Source of the DNA: Euborellia annulipes
Taxonomy: Eukaryota; Arthropoda; Insecta; Dermaptera; Anisolabididae
Reading direction: 5' to 3'
Length of the DNA stretch: 64,000 nucleotides
Assembly (NCBI GenBank): GCA_023213315.1
Contig: JAKCPI010005325.1
Coordinates: forward strand, 25,912-89,911
Shown one piece after another: positions 23,600 to 34,169 of this stretch (within the stretch, counting starts at the first letter, position 1; the number at the start of each line of letters is the position of its first letter). Both the position numbers and the translations under genes were made by a program. The notes beneath the pieces are model-generated. The model was given only the letters and a program-made list of their open reading frames with translations. It was not told the DNA's origin and did not search any database.

Positions 23600-24815
23600 A
23601 TAGAGAATGGAATATTCAGGTAGTTGAATAATAGGATATTGACAATTATCAATAAAAGTTTAATTTTCTAAAACGAAGTAAAATAAAAATGAAGAAAAAA
23701 CTTTAAAGAATTTCTTTGTTGATATTATGATAGTTAAGATTTTGAAAAGGGGAAATTTTGAGTTGAAATTGTTCGTTTACAACTCTTTTCTCTCTCTCTC
23801 TCTCTCCTTTTATTCTATACAAGGGCCGGCGTTAATTGCGGTCCGGTTCTTCAAACGCAAAGCAGATTCCGCAAGCTGTACGAAGGAAGAATTCCAACAT
23901 TCCGGGAATAATTCTCTAGCTGAGCAAGAATCAACGCTTCCGAGCAATTAGAGACTTTAGTACTAGTAACAGAAGCAAGAAGAGCCCCGAAAACGGTCTT
24001 CTCCTAGGGTGAAAGCGAGAGAGCGAGAGCGAAGAAACCCAACTCCCAAGCCAATACTTTTTAATAGCTTTTATTATAGCTCTTACATTTTTTTGGAACG
24101 GATTTCTTTTATTTGCAATCTATCCGTACCGTATGCCCCTCTCCTGGCAAGGCAATCTCTTTGTCTATTTGCCGTGGTAAGGCCATAAACCCAGGCCCTT
24201 AATAGAGAAAAAGCAGAAAAATTCTGGAAGGGGTTACTACCCTCTCCTTGGGTAATGGCAGCGCTGATTGAACTCGCGGCAAATCGGCTGTGCGATTGGC
24301 GGCTACAAGATGTAGGGGAGGAGGGGGAGGCTTTTTCTTAGCCCCCCCCACCCTCCTTCCCAATCCGCCATTAACTCAGTTGGGAGAGAGAAAAATTGAA
24401 GTTAATTATCGACACACTCTCAGATATAGATCGGTTTGTCAGAGATTGTGTTCATATTGGTCCCTGGTTGAAGGGGGAAGAAAAGGGGAGCCGAGGGATG
24501 AGAAACGAGCTTTCTTATTCTGGACAAATTAGCTATTCTCTCGGAAATAATATTGAATTTTCTATTTCGAAATTCAATCTTATTCTCTGGATTAGAGATT
24601 ATATTTATTTATAACAAATTAAGAAATGATGCAATAATATTGTAATGTTATGTAAGTAAATTTTATCTTTAAAAAAAAATATTCGAGAGTGATATCTACT
24701 CAATTTTCTAGCAAAAAAATTCAAAATTTCTGAAAAAACGTAGGTCAGTTGACAGATTAATTTCAAAGGTAGATTTAGATCTTTAACGATGTTGATGTAA
24801 GAAGTGGCTGTCCAA
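23600..24815. other. unassigned non-repeat island
   Basis: From about 23820 to 24540 the DNA is less AT-rich and has no copy elsewhere in the window. An open frame ending at 23951 follows a CT-rich tract and a possible splice acceptor (TTCTATACAAG before 23823), but its peptide matches no family I know. GAGAGCGAGAGCGAAG-like purine runs occur near 24015. Confidence 0.35.
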
Positions 24816-24822
24816 CCATTAG

Positions 24823-25218
24823 ATTAAGAGGAAGAGACGATTGCAGCCAGGCAGGAGAGTCTCTATCGAAAGAAAATCTCAATAAAAGTAAACGTTATTG
24901 GCAAACTCAATGAATACACCATTGAGATGCAGATACAGTAGAGTTGTTATATAAAATATGCAGAATGCTCATTAGTATATATGACCATGTCTCAAATCTA
25001 TATCATATATATACGAGTATACTAATGAGCATGCTGCATCTATGTGCATAATTTATATAACAACTCTATCTGCATCTCAATGGTGTATTCATTGAGTGTG
25101 CCAATATTCTCATAAGAACTGAAGATGGCCTTATCTAAATAAAGCCGAAACGTTTACTTTTATTGAGATTTTCATTCGATAGACTCTTCTGCCTGGCTGC
25201 AATCCTCTCTTCCATTAA
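24823..25218. mobile_element. large foldback element (GF family), about 0.4 kb
   Basis: Arms of about 190 bases each run inward from GATTGCAGCCAGGCAGGAGA and its complement to a loop of about 30 bases at 24985-25015. Shared arm words include AAAATCTCAATAAAAGTAAA and CAATGAATACACCATTGAG. The right arm alone holds ACTGAAGATGGCC and, 13 bases on, AAAGCCGAAACG. Its outer end resembles that of the element at 51013-51258. Penelope-like elements are a possible source (inference). Confidence 0.8.
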
Positions 25219-25425
25219 TTTTTACATCTTTAATTTTAGAGTAAGAAACACAACAAATTTCATCGCTCTAGGTTTTGTAACGAGAAAGTAAAAAGTGATT
25301 TATAAGGCCTAGTAGATTTTCGAATACGCAGATTATGATTGAAATTAAAATTAATTGGGGGGGGTGAGGCTCCAATTTTTGTTTGATAACATTAATCGGG
25401 CAATATTTTTTTATTTTACAAGACT

Positions 25426-25554
25426 GTATGTTTTTTGTTGGCGAGGCCAAGCGCCTCCGGGAATAGCACACCGATGTCCGGGAAAGGCTGGAGATCCCTG
25501 GGTTCGATCCCCCCCCCCCCATGGGGCGCTTGACCTTATCATCAAAAAACATAC
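25426..25554. repeat. hairpin element with tRNA-like core and C-run
   Basis: Two 30-base arms (25426-25455 and 25525-25554) match at 25 positions, including GTATGTTTTTTG at the outer end and CAAGCGCC at the inner end. The core contains CTGGGTTCGATCCC, a strong B box, followed by a run of C. The A box is weak. It resembles a tRNA-derived element whose acceptor stem has been extended outward. Confidence 0.65.
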
Positions 25555-25559
25555 ATGCC

Positions 25560-26885
25560 TATCTATAACTCATTTAAAATCCGAATCGAGGTATTTTGAA
25601 TACTAATATCTTATTCAAATATATATTTTTAATACCGGTATATAGATTTCGAAAAATATTTTTTTAGACAAATCCAATATAATTTCTATAAATTTCATCA
25701 AAGAGGAAACAAGAAAAATGTCTCTACTCCAAGGGTCGTCTCTTTTAAAAATTTCTTTGAAGAATACAATTCTATCATCAAAAATCAATGAGTCCCACAA
25801 AATGTCACAGCGGATTAGTATTATTTCATGAATTATTTTATATGTGAACCTAGTTTTTATTATTCTTCTTCTTCTTTCTTCGCCTTCATTATTCCCGCAG
25901 TGCGGGGTCGGCGGTGAACCGAGTTTTTATTAAAATACATAATACCTTTAGAGAACCAGAGATTAAACATCGATAGTTTGAAAGGCAAATATTTCGATCA
26001 TGAGAAAAATCTTAAAGACCTTTGATAAAGGATCCAATAAAATCAAAGTGTCTATGGCGTAAAGAGGGAGAATTTAGTTTCCTAAAACAAATTTTTCTCA
26101 AAATCAGCCACTTCTGATTTATATAAAAAAAATGTCAAGATACAATATAACAGTATATATTAGTCTTTAATATTTACCCAATAGAGCTTTTAAAAAATAT
26201 TTTTATGTCAATTTCCAACAAAATGTAGTTTAAATGAATGTTTTGATGTTATAGTAATATCGTTCGTTTAACCGCTACGGGCGTATAAAAAAATATCTTT
26301 AAAATATTCATACACGGAAAAATCGTGTTGTGTGAAGCCATTGGAGGTGGTGAATGTTTCACCTTGTAGGTGTACAGATAAGGAAATTGAAAATCTATAT
26401 ATAGATAGAGAAAGAGAGAGGGACATAAAATATATATATATATAAAGAGGTTAGGGGGAGTATAAGTCTAAAAAAGGGAAGGTAGGTAGGGGAGGGTGGG
26501 GTGGGGGTTAAATGTGTTAGGGAACCGATCTGAGGTGAACCTGTCAAAAAATTCTCACGCTTTTGCCTTTGCCTTTCAATAGAGGATTCACAAAAAATTC
26601 CAATAACATTCCGACAGCCATATAATGATATAATCATATCATTATTATGTGGATCAGAGAGGGAAATTCGCGTTGATGTAATATGTAATATGACTTATCA
26701 TAAAAATTATTTTTTTTTCTATCTATCTCTTTCACTAAAAAAAATTATGATTAAGGTTATTAAAAAATTTGATTGAATAAGTATATCATAGTCTGGTAGA
26801 AAGGATGGGGGGGGGGATTCTTTCGACCGATCCGCGAACTTTTTTTCGTGTGAACACAAATTTTCGAGAATAAAGTATCATATAT
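25560..26885. other. unassigned AT-rich DNA
   Basis: A short (GAA)-tailed repeat fragment lies at 25862-25922. The remainder shows no element. There is a purine-rich GT/GGGG tract at 26450-26515. The minus-strand frame 26395-26637 crosses it and has no domain. Confidence 0.4.
25862..25922 (-). repeat. (GAA)-tailed repeat, 3' fragment
   Basis: TTCTTCTTCTTCTTTCTTCG followed by CGCAGTGCGGGGTCGGCGG matches the tail ends of the repeats at 1848-2096 and 39620-39890. It looks 5'-truncated. Confidence 0.6.
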
Positions 26886-26888
26886 TCT

Positions 26889-27532
26889 AAAAATCTGATG
26901 TGACTGGCGCACAGCGATTACCGATGGTAAGAGAAAGTTGTGTTCTGTGCTTGTCACGCCAGATTTTTTGTGTCGATATATATTTAGTTTCCGCCGATAT
27001 AATAAAGTTCAAGATGTAAAATTTATAAACATAGGAAAATATTTATATTTTGTATTATGGCAACCATTTCTTCTCTTTCCTTTGAAGTACAAGAGTAAAG
27101 TGTGCTTCAAACAATTTTGAGAGAGCAAAATGAGAATATACATTTTAAAGAGCATCTAAAAAATAATTGATTTTTGAATTTTAATCAAAATCGTTAGAGC
27201 GAATTTTGAGAAAATCGAAAAAAGTTAAAAAGTACATCAGTAAAGTACTAGTACTTTTTGGCCAATTTTGATTAAAAGCTTATTTTTCCGGTCCCGGTGG
27301 GTGTTTAACTTAAATATAAAATTTCAGCCTCATAGCTCAATTACTTCATGCTTAAAATTGAACACACACAGACAGACAGACCATGTCGCGAAAACCACTT
27401 TTTTGGATTCAGGGGACCTCAAAACGTGTATATCCATCAAAATCTCGACATCGAATTTTTGACATGAATTCTATACTTTCTCTCTCTATATATATATATT
27501 ACATATATACATAGGTAAGAGAAAGTAAAAAA
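26889..27532 (-). repeat. XR repeat copy, near full length
   Basis: The right hairpin is slightly eroded in its outer arm (ATCTGATGTGACTGGCGCAC, then a deletion), and the other arm is intact (CTTGTCACGCCAGAT). The left end ATAGGTAAGAGAAAGTAAAA is complete. It belongs to the AAGCATGAAG subfamily (complement TACTTCATGCTTAAAATTG). The X-box is damaged (GTATTATGGCAACC near 27053). Confidence 0.9.
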
Positions 27533-28080
27533 TTATTCAAAAGGACAATTAACTTTTATACAAGATCTTTTAAAATTTTTCTTTGGCAGATCAGCATTTA
27601 GCGTTTGAGACTAGAAGATTTTCATTGATTTCAATTTGGAATAATATAAAATTTCTCTCATTAATACAAAGAGTTTTTTTTTTTTTTTTATTAAAGAATT
27701 ATCTATCTATTTTTAATGTTATCATAATATTAAATACACATCGACACAACAAAATCAATATCATTATGTGTGAACTGGTGAAAAAATAATTTTTATAAAT
27801 GAGAGGGAAAATTATCTCCTCCCCACTCTTTTTCCTAAATGAGATGATTAATTAATTTTATTATTATTATGTTTTGTTTAAAAAAAAAATAATTCTATTT
27901 CTGTTTTTTATCTCACAAAACGAGTAGAAAAAAACGCTGGATTTAATTTTATAAAAAAAAAAGAAATTATTCAATTATTCAATCAAATTAATGTAAAGTT
28001 TCGACAGAATATTACCCAGTATAATAATCGTCCTAAATATTATTCTGATATTTTTAGATGATTACTTGAAACAATCGATG
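27533..28080. other. unassigned AT-rich DNA
   Basis: Only homopolymer-rich sequence lies between two same-strand XR copies. No element or coding signal is seen. Confidence 0.45.
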
Positions 28081-28082
28081 TT

Positions 28083-28845
28083 AAAAAAAAACTGGTGTGC
28101 CTGGTCGCACAGTAGACAACTTTCTCTTAACTTTGGTAATTAAAAGTTCTGTGCTTGTCACACCAGTGTCAAAATATTTGCCACCCGTACTTTTATAATA
28201 AAATATTGCATTTTATTTCGGGTAATTATACTCTATACTTTACGAGAACAATAAAGTATGCAAAAATACAAAAAGGGGGGAACCCTAGTTACCATGGCAA
28301 CCATTTCTCCTATCTTCCCTATGAAGTTCAAAAGTAAAGTGTTCTTCAAACAATTTTTAGGGAAAAAAGAAAAAAACATTTGAAAGAGCATCTAAAATAT
28401 AATTGATTTTTGAATTTTAATCAAAATCGTTAGAGCGAATTTTGAGAAAATCGAAAAAAACTGAAAAAGTACATCAGTAAAGTACCTTTTGGTCGATTTT
28501 ATTCAAAAGCTTCATGTCACGTGCTAGGAGGATATATGCTGTTCCTTAACTGAGTAGCAAACTGAGTAAAATCAAAAATCAACCGTCAAAAATAGATTTT
28601 TTTCAAAACACTGAATAGATTCGAGTTTGAATCGGATATCAATGCTCAAAATCTAAATCGAATCGACCAAACCTAATTCCTTATGCTTTAAATTGAACCC
28701 AGACAGACACACAGACAGACCATGTCACGAAAACCACTTTTTTTCATTCAGGGGACCTCAAAATGTGTATATCCGTCAAAATCTCGACATCGAATTTTCG
28801 ACATGAATCTCTCTCTTTATATATAGAGGTAAGAGAAAGTAAAAA
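28083..28845 (-). repeat. XR repeat copy with an internal foreign segment
   Basis: Right hairpin (ACTGGTGTGCCTGGTCGCAC ... TGTCACACCAGT), an intact X-box at 28288-28301 and left end AGAGGTAAGAGAAAGTAAAA are present. About 140 bases at roughly 28533-28670 replace the expected CTAACTTAAATATAAAATTT block with unrelated sequence rich in AATCGAAT-like words. Confidence 0.85.
28288..28301. promoter_or_regulatory. X-box (RFX-type) palindrome inside XR
   Basis: Intact GTTACCATGGCAAC. Confidence 0.55.
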
Positions 28846-28924
28846 CTCTATTGTATTTACCCTATTTAGAATTTAGTATAATAACAAAATTCCTCTCATC
28901 TAAAAATAGCAATTCTCTTAATCA

Positions 28925-29310
28925 GTCTATTCATTTCTAGCCAAGTTTATGCCTTGTAGGTTGGTCCAGGCCAAGCGAATAATTTGTTCGTTGTAAATGA
29001 AGGGGAGGGGGCGGGTTGAAGCCTTTGAAAGCACCATTGGCTGCTCACCTGTCAGTGCAGGCAGACAGGCCATTCACGACATCCAACCAATTAGCGATAA
29101 AGAACGAGCACCAGGGACAAAACTAGGTATTCACAACAGCAGAAAAACGGATTCGCTTTTTGCAAATCCAGTCCGACAGGACAGACTTTTCTGACCAAGG
29201 AGGAGGATAATTAATTAATTAATTGATTTAATGCCAACAAACTACGACGACCTTTAGATAATTAATTGCCATTTTTCCCTCTCCCTATTTTTGTTACTAT
29301 CTATTGCTTT
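28925..29310. other. non-repeat island, candidate regulatory DNA
   Basis: The composition is balanced and nothing repeats elsewhere in the window. It contains CACCTGTC (E-box-like), CCAATTAG and a TAATTAATTAATTAATTGAT cluster (homeodomain-like), and TTTTTGCAAATCC (POU-like). No sustained open frame with a known domain is present. Regulatory function is inference from motif density only. Confidence 0.3.
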
Positions 29311-29452
29311 CCTAAACAAACGATGTTTTGTTGTTTGGTATAAAAATTATAATGAGATAATTCTGAAAAATAAGTTAAAACAATCCTTTCCAGGTATATA
29401 ATTTCCTAAAGAAGATCTCGGTTTGAGAGTCCGAAATATAATAGAGGGTGAA

Positions 29453-29600
29453 GATATCAGCCAAATTGGAATGTTTGAGGTTCAATAAAACTCCCAGAAT
29501 AAGACGTTTCCAATAACTGAAGATGGCCAACAAATTCAGGCAGAAACGTCTTATTCTGGGAGTTTTATTGAACCTCGACTATTCCAATTTGACTGATATC
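29453..29600. mobile_element. compact foldback element (GF family)
   Basis: Two 57-base arms (29453-29509 and 29544-29600) differ at four positions and enclose a 34-base loop. The loop contains ACTGAAGATGGCCAAC, and the right arm begins just after GGCAG with AAACGTCTTATTCTGGGAG. The CTGAAGA ... GAAACGT arrangement is shared with the elements at 24.8 and 51.1 kb. Confidence 0.85.
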
Positions 29601-29614
29601 TCCATCCCGTCATT

Positions 29615-29980
29615 ATAATCACATCACAGCCCCAACTTCAAGCAATTTAATAAAAATAAATTAAGACAGCTGTATTTTTAATAATAATCAAGAAATTTAT
29701 ATTTATATATTTGGCAATATATATTTCTTCTCCAAAGAAATAAAAAAAAAAAACATCAATTTTGAATCGGGATTAGAACCAAAGCTCGGGATTAAAAGAT
29801 TAAAAGTCAATAGACTGGTGAATTACCCCAAAGGCGACAAGTGATTTATTAAATTAGCTTTTGGTTGCTTTCTGGCTATCTATCCCTCTTAATAAGAGCA
29901 AGCAATAGCCAATTTGGGTGAGGTGATAGCGATTGTTTAAAATAACTGCATAAATCCTAAAAGAAAGTTTTCATGTCATA
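29615..29980. other. unassigned DNA with a possible tRNA-like relic
   Basis: Near 29762-29830, the complement of CGGGATTAGAACCAAAGCTC resembles a B-box region, but no matching A box or SINE tail was found. Nothing else is recognised. Confidence 0.3.
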
Positions 29981-29990
29981 GAACTACATT

Positions 29991-30252
29991 CATAGGCGTC
30001 ATTTGGGGGGAAGGGGGGGGGCATTGCCCCTCCCAAGGAGCTCTGATTTTTATTAAAATTTTATATTATTCTAAATAAAATACTCCAAAATACATCTACG
30101 AGTATACAAACTGTACAAAATTAAACAATTAATTAAATTAAATATGTTTTGGCCAAATTTGAGTACCCATTTGTAAGTAAATTTTAAGACAAAAAAATGT
30201 TTGCCCCAAGAAAAAATTGCCCCCCCCAAGAAAAAGTTGAAATGACCCACTG
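29991..30252. mobile_element. probable hAT-type MITE
   Basis: Left end CATAGGCGTCATTTGGGG and right end (complement) CAGTGGGTCATTTCAAC are flanked by ACTACATT (29983-29990) and ACTACATC (30253-30260), a 7-of-8 duplication. The interior has G- and C-runs (GGGGGGGGGCATTGCCCC) and no coding capacity. Confidence 0.65.
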
Positions 30253-30260
30253 ACTACATC

Positions 30261-30765
30261 AACATTCAAATTTAGTATAAAAATAAAAAAAATGAAATTA
30301 GATCTTGTTGAAATTTTATCTATTAGTCGCTTACTATTGTAGATTTAATGATTTTGATACCTATGAAAATTTTACATCATATTTTTAAGGAGTTAAGAAA
30401 TTTATATACGAAGTTATGTTATATTAATAATTGTAGCTAAAACAAGAGCTCAAATTCACTTTAGATTATTTTGCCTTTTAATTGTTAGTTCAAATCAGAC
30501 GGTGACGTTTACTCCCCGAAACAAAGTGAACAAAAAATTTTGGGCCAAAATATTGTTATATTTTATCTACATTTTCTCAAATAAAAATGTTTTGGTAGAT
30601 ATTTTGTTGCAATCGTTAATCAATATTCTCTCGTAATAGAAACTTCACCAAATGAAACCTGATATTATGATGTCCCAAATCAAATTCACCACCAACAGGG
30701 AAGCGTATTTATTTATTTTTATTTATTTAAATTGCCTTTCTAATGAACTCGCTGCTTTCTGTGAA
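30261..30765. other. unassigned AT-rich DNA
   Basis: No element or coding signal is visible. Confidence 0.45.
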
Positions 30766-30769
30766 ATCA

Positions 30770-31311
30770 TTTTTACTTTCTCTTACAATGTTCATATGTC
30801 TTATATTTGTTAATATATAGAGAAAGAAAGTATTGGATTCATGTCAAAAATTCGATGTCGAGATTTTGACGGATATACACGTTTTGAGGTCTCCTGAGTC
30901 CGAAAAAAGTGGTTTTCGCGACATGGTCTGTCTGTGTGTCTGTCTGTCTGTGAACAAAATATTTTAAGAACGAAAAAAGCTGGGGGGGTAAAATTTTTAT
31001 TTTAGGTTACACCCCCCCCGGGCAAAAATTTTTTTTAAAAAACGAAAAAGATTTTTGTGTTTTTTTTTTATTTTTTTTTTATTTTTTTTTTTTTTTTTTT
31101 TTTTTTATATTTATATTTATTAAAAAAAAAAAAAAAAAAAATTTTTTTTTTTTTAAAAATTTTTTTTTTAACACTTTTAAAAAAAAAAAAAATTATAAAA
31201 AAAAAAAAAAAAATATATCTCGACACAAAAAATCTGGTGTGACAAGCACAGAACAAAACTTTTGAAGGTAAGAGAAAGTTGTGTGCTGTGGGACCATCAC
31301 ACCAGATTTTT
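30770..31311 (+). repeat. XR repeat copy with homopolymer-filled centre
   Basis: Left hairpin, GATGTCGAGATTTTGACGGA, the CTGTCTGTGTGTCTGTCTG tract and the right hairpin (ATCTGGTGTGACAAGCACAG ... ATCACACCAGAT) are clear. The middle, about 31030-31212, is almost only A and T homopolymers where other copies have ordinary sequence. This looks like a poor consensus or collapsed read region more than biology. Confidence 0.8.
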
Positions 31312-31314
31312 ATT

Positions 31315-32120
31315 TTTATTTGTAGCTCGAATGGGGATATTTTTTAGATCTTACTGGATTGTTTTAATTTTTGTCCCATCAATTGGACGCAAGGTGTAGT
31401 TCAATATGAATATAATAAAAAATTTATTTGAATAAATTAATTTTATTATGAATGCGTTCTATAAATTAAATAAATATCGTATATCGAAATGACAGAAATA
31501 TTTGGATATTTTTATTAGCATTTCGTTAGTTGTCTATATTCAAGTTATTTTCCTGTTCTCTCTCTTTTTTTTATTTTATTCCTAACGCCTAAAGCTTTTG
31601 CTCTGCATAATCATAAATCACATAAATAGTTAATAAATATTTTCATAGGTTGAATTTAATGATTTCGAGTAAAATCAATTACCTGCTATTAAAGTGAAAA
31701 GCCATATGTTTCATCATTAATTATTAAATGATTGGATTTGAATATGGATAAATTTCCAGTAATTCATAGTAATATTATTTTACGTTCTCATTTATTAAAT
31801 ACTTTTTTTTTATTTTAGGAAAAATATAATAAATAACAAAATGATTGTTTTAGAGAAGATCAAAGTACTGCTATGATAAAATACTGGCATATATTTGGAT
31901 CAAATACTCTAACACTACTAAAACAAAATTTCGGAAAATTTTGATAAAAAGGCAAAATCGAAAAAAAAATAAAATTTCGAAATCTATAAAGTGAAGAGCC
32001 TGCTCATTTATTAGAGATATAGAGATGGTAATTATATTTTATTAAAGAAATGTCAGATTGGTTGGAGACCAGTTGGTGGGGGCATATTTATGTTGTTATG
32101 AAGTTGGTATAAATTTGTAA
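31315..32120. other. unassigned AT-rich DNA
   Basis: No element or coding signal is visible. Confidence 0.45.
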
Positions 32121-32125
32121 CACGC

Positions 32126-32237
32126 CGACAGACACGCAGACCATTGAGGACCCACTTTTATCTCTAGCATTTTTGACATGCAATACTTTCTCTCTTTATA
32201 TAGCCTATATTACATATACAAGTAAGAGAAAGTAAAA
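32126..32237 (-). repeat. XR left-end fragment
   Basis: GACAGACACGCAGACCATTG, then TTTTTGACATGCAATACTTT and the terminal AAGTAAGAGAAAGTAAAA mark the left quarter of XR in reverse orientation. Body and right hairpin are absent. Confidence 0.75.
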
Positions 32238-32441
32238 TTGAAGAATATTTTTTCTTACGATTGACCATCAAAGTTTAGACTCGGGTCTGTTTGGGATGAA
32301 CCAGAGTCGAGTATGTTTGTGAGGTTTTATATGAGAATAAAAAAATGGCAACAAAGTTGAAAAACTTTCCTAATATACAACTACCCAGTTAAGGACGGAA
32401 AAGTATCTCTATAATAAATAAATTTATTAAGGACCCTCTTA

Positions 32442-32639
32442 AGGGGACCTCACACTTGCAAAAATTTTGAAGATGTCGTTTTTGGGCAGTTTTTGTTTGT
32501 AAATATGAGTGGGAAATTTTGTACAAAAACGACATCATCAAAATTTTGTAAAAAATTTTTGTGTAATGAGAGGGGTCCACAACCATTCAATATTTTGCAC
32601 AAAATTTTGAACGACATTTTTGCAAGTGTGAGGGCCCCT
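32442..32639. mobile_element. TTA-flanked MITE (PIF/Harbinger-like)
   Basis: Termini AGGGGACCTCACACTTGC and, complemented, AGGGGCCCTCACACTTGC are flanked by TTA (32439-32441 and 32640-32642). A 3-bp TTA/TWA duplication is typical of PIF/Harbinger and related elements. Arms continue as AAAAATTTTG on both sides and the centre has further ACGACATC palindromes. It is 198 bp and non-coding. Confidence 0.75.
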
Positions 32640-32645
32640 TTAGAA

Positions 32646-32725
32646 CAAGAGCGGACCCAGAGCAGAGTTTCTCGGGGAGAGGGAGATAATTACCCCTTTT
32701 CCTCCCCCTCTTGTATTCGCCCTTG
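32646..32725. mobile_element. short hAT-type MITE
   Basis: Ends CAAGAGCGGACCCAGAG and (complement) CAAGGGCGAATACAAGAGG match those of the better copy at 50050-50306. Flanks CTTTAGAA (32638-32645) and CTTTAGGG (32726-32733) agree at six of eight positions. It lies a few bases from the TTA-flanked MITE. Confidence 0.65.
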
Positions 32726-32734
32726 CTTTAGGGG

Positions 32735-33680
32735 CACCGGTCCTCGGTGGCTATCTCCAAACAACACAAATTATAATACAAAACAACAAACTTAAGAAGA
32801 AAAGAAAAAAATAAATGTAAGCTCATTAACAAACAACATGTTCATTCATTTCCAAAGAAACAAAAACAAAAGTCCATGTTCTAGATAAATAAAATAGCTA
32901 AGTGGTTTTTTTAATAGCTAAGTTCAATTGGAAAGCTTTTGGAAATTATATCTTAGAATAGAACAGATTTAGAAATAAAAATAACAGCGAGTGACTCAAA
33001 ATTTAAGAATATTACCGATAATAATCTCATTAAAAAAAAGTGATTTAAGAATGTAAAAATGCAAAATATTTCTAATTAAAAGGATTAGTGCTAATAACTT
33101 ACTTCCCAAAAGCCTATTGGTTTATATTTTCATTTTTTATAGTCTTTGAATAAAAAGATGAATTGAAAGCGATATAAATATTTAATATAGGGGGAGCTCG
33201 GCAATATTATGAAAAATTCCACGCCATCGCCCAACCTGGTAGGAAGTGACTTTGAATTAGATTTGCATTAACTTGATAGTCACTTAGGGGCGACAGATGA
33301 GACTATCAGCCCTCAGAGACGCCCTGTCTCTCTCTATCTGACATTCTGGCAAAAGCTCAGAAAATTACCGTACATACACATTCCATAAAATATTTTAGAA
33401 CAAATTTTTTTAAATTAGCCGAGCCAAGAATTTTTATTACATTTTCCATAATATTTATGATTTAAGATGATTGTTTTAAAAAAGGAGAAGAAACTTCTTT
33501 TTTTTTTTTGATGATTTAGAAATAAAAGAATATAAAACGATTAGATCAACAGGTCCTTCTCCCCCCCTCCTCCCCTCCTCCTCCTCCTCTCATGTCAGAC
33601 AATTAAACAGAAATAATTTTACTTTTATTCATTACCGATTTCTAATCTAATTTAAATACGTAGGTCGCGTAAAATTAAAA
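32735..33680. other. unassigned DNA including a small non-repeat island
   Basis: Mostly AT-rich. The island 33185-33350 has balanced composition and an exact POU octamer ATTTGCAT at 33261-33268 beside GAATTAG. No reading frame is convincing. A TCCTCC-rich tract lies at 33555-33590. Confidence 0.35.
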
Positions 33681-33684
33681 TCTA

Positions 33685-34079
33685 CACTGTAAAAAAAAAT
33701 CTTAATTTTAGTTTGTTTTGGAATACTAACTTTACATATTTCTTGTAAATGATATAACCTACTATGCATTTTCTACTAAATTTACAAATTTACAACAAAA
33801 AACATTTTAAAATAACAATTTTCTTCGAAAAATAGAGTATGTACATTGGTATTGTGATTTTTCATACCATTTTTAGTTAAAAATTGTATTTTTTTTCGAA
33901 AGCAGTTTGGGAATTCTAAAATTACAACACAATTGCACTCTAATTTTCAAACGGCTTTCGAAAATTAGAACTACTTTTGTAAATGGTTTTACAAAAAATT
34001 ACTAAATTTAGTATGTTTTTGTTTATATAATTTTTGCTTCCGACACAGATTGTGAAATCAACAAAATCTTTTTACAGTA
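33685..34079. mobile_element. probable TA-flanked MITE
   Basis: Left end CACTGTAAAAAAAAATC and right end (complement) TACTGTAAAAAGATTTTG are flanked by TA (33683-33684 and 34080-34081). The 395-bp interior is AT-rich with TTCGAAAGC/GCTTTCGAA inverted words near 33896 and 33953. Terminal match is short, so the boundaries are moderately certain. Confidence 0.55.
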
Positions 34080-34169
34080 TATAAATTTATAATACTGTAG
34101 TTATATAATAATTTTTAAATATAATCCTAAAGAATTCACCGTTGGCGCTAATTGAAACATTAACATTCT

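Noticed and set aside
31057..31256. Open frames of almost pure Phe or Lys
   Set aside because: They come from T and A homopolymers in a probable low-quality block inside an XR copy.
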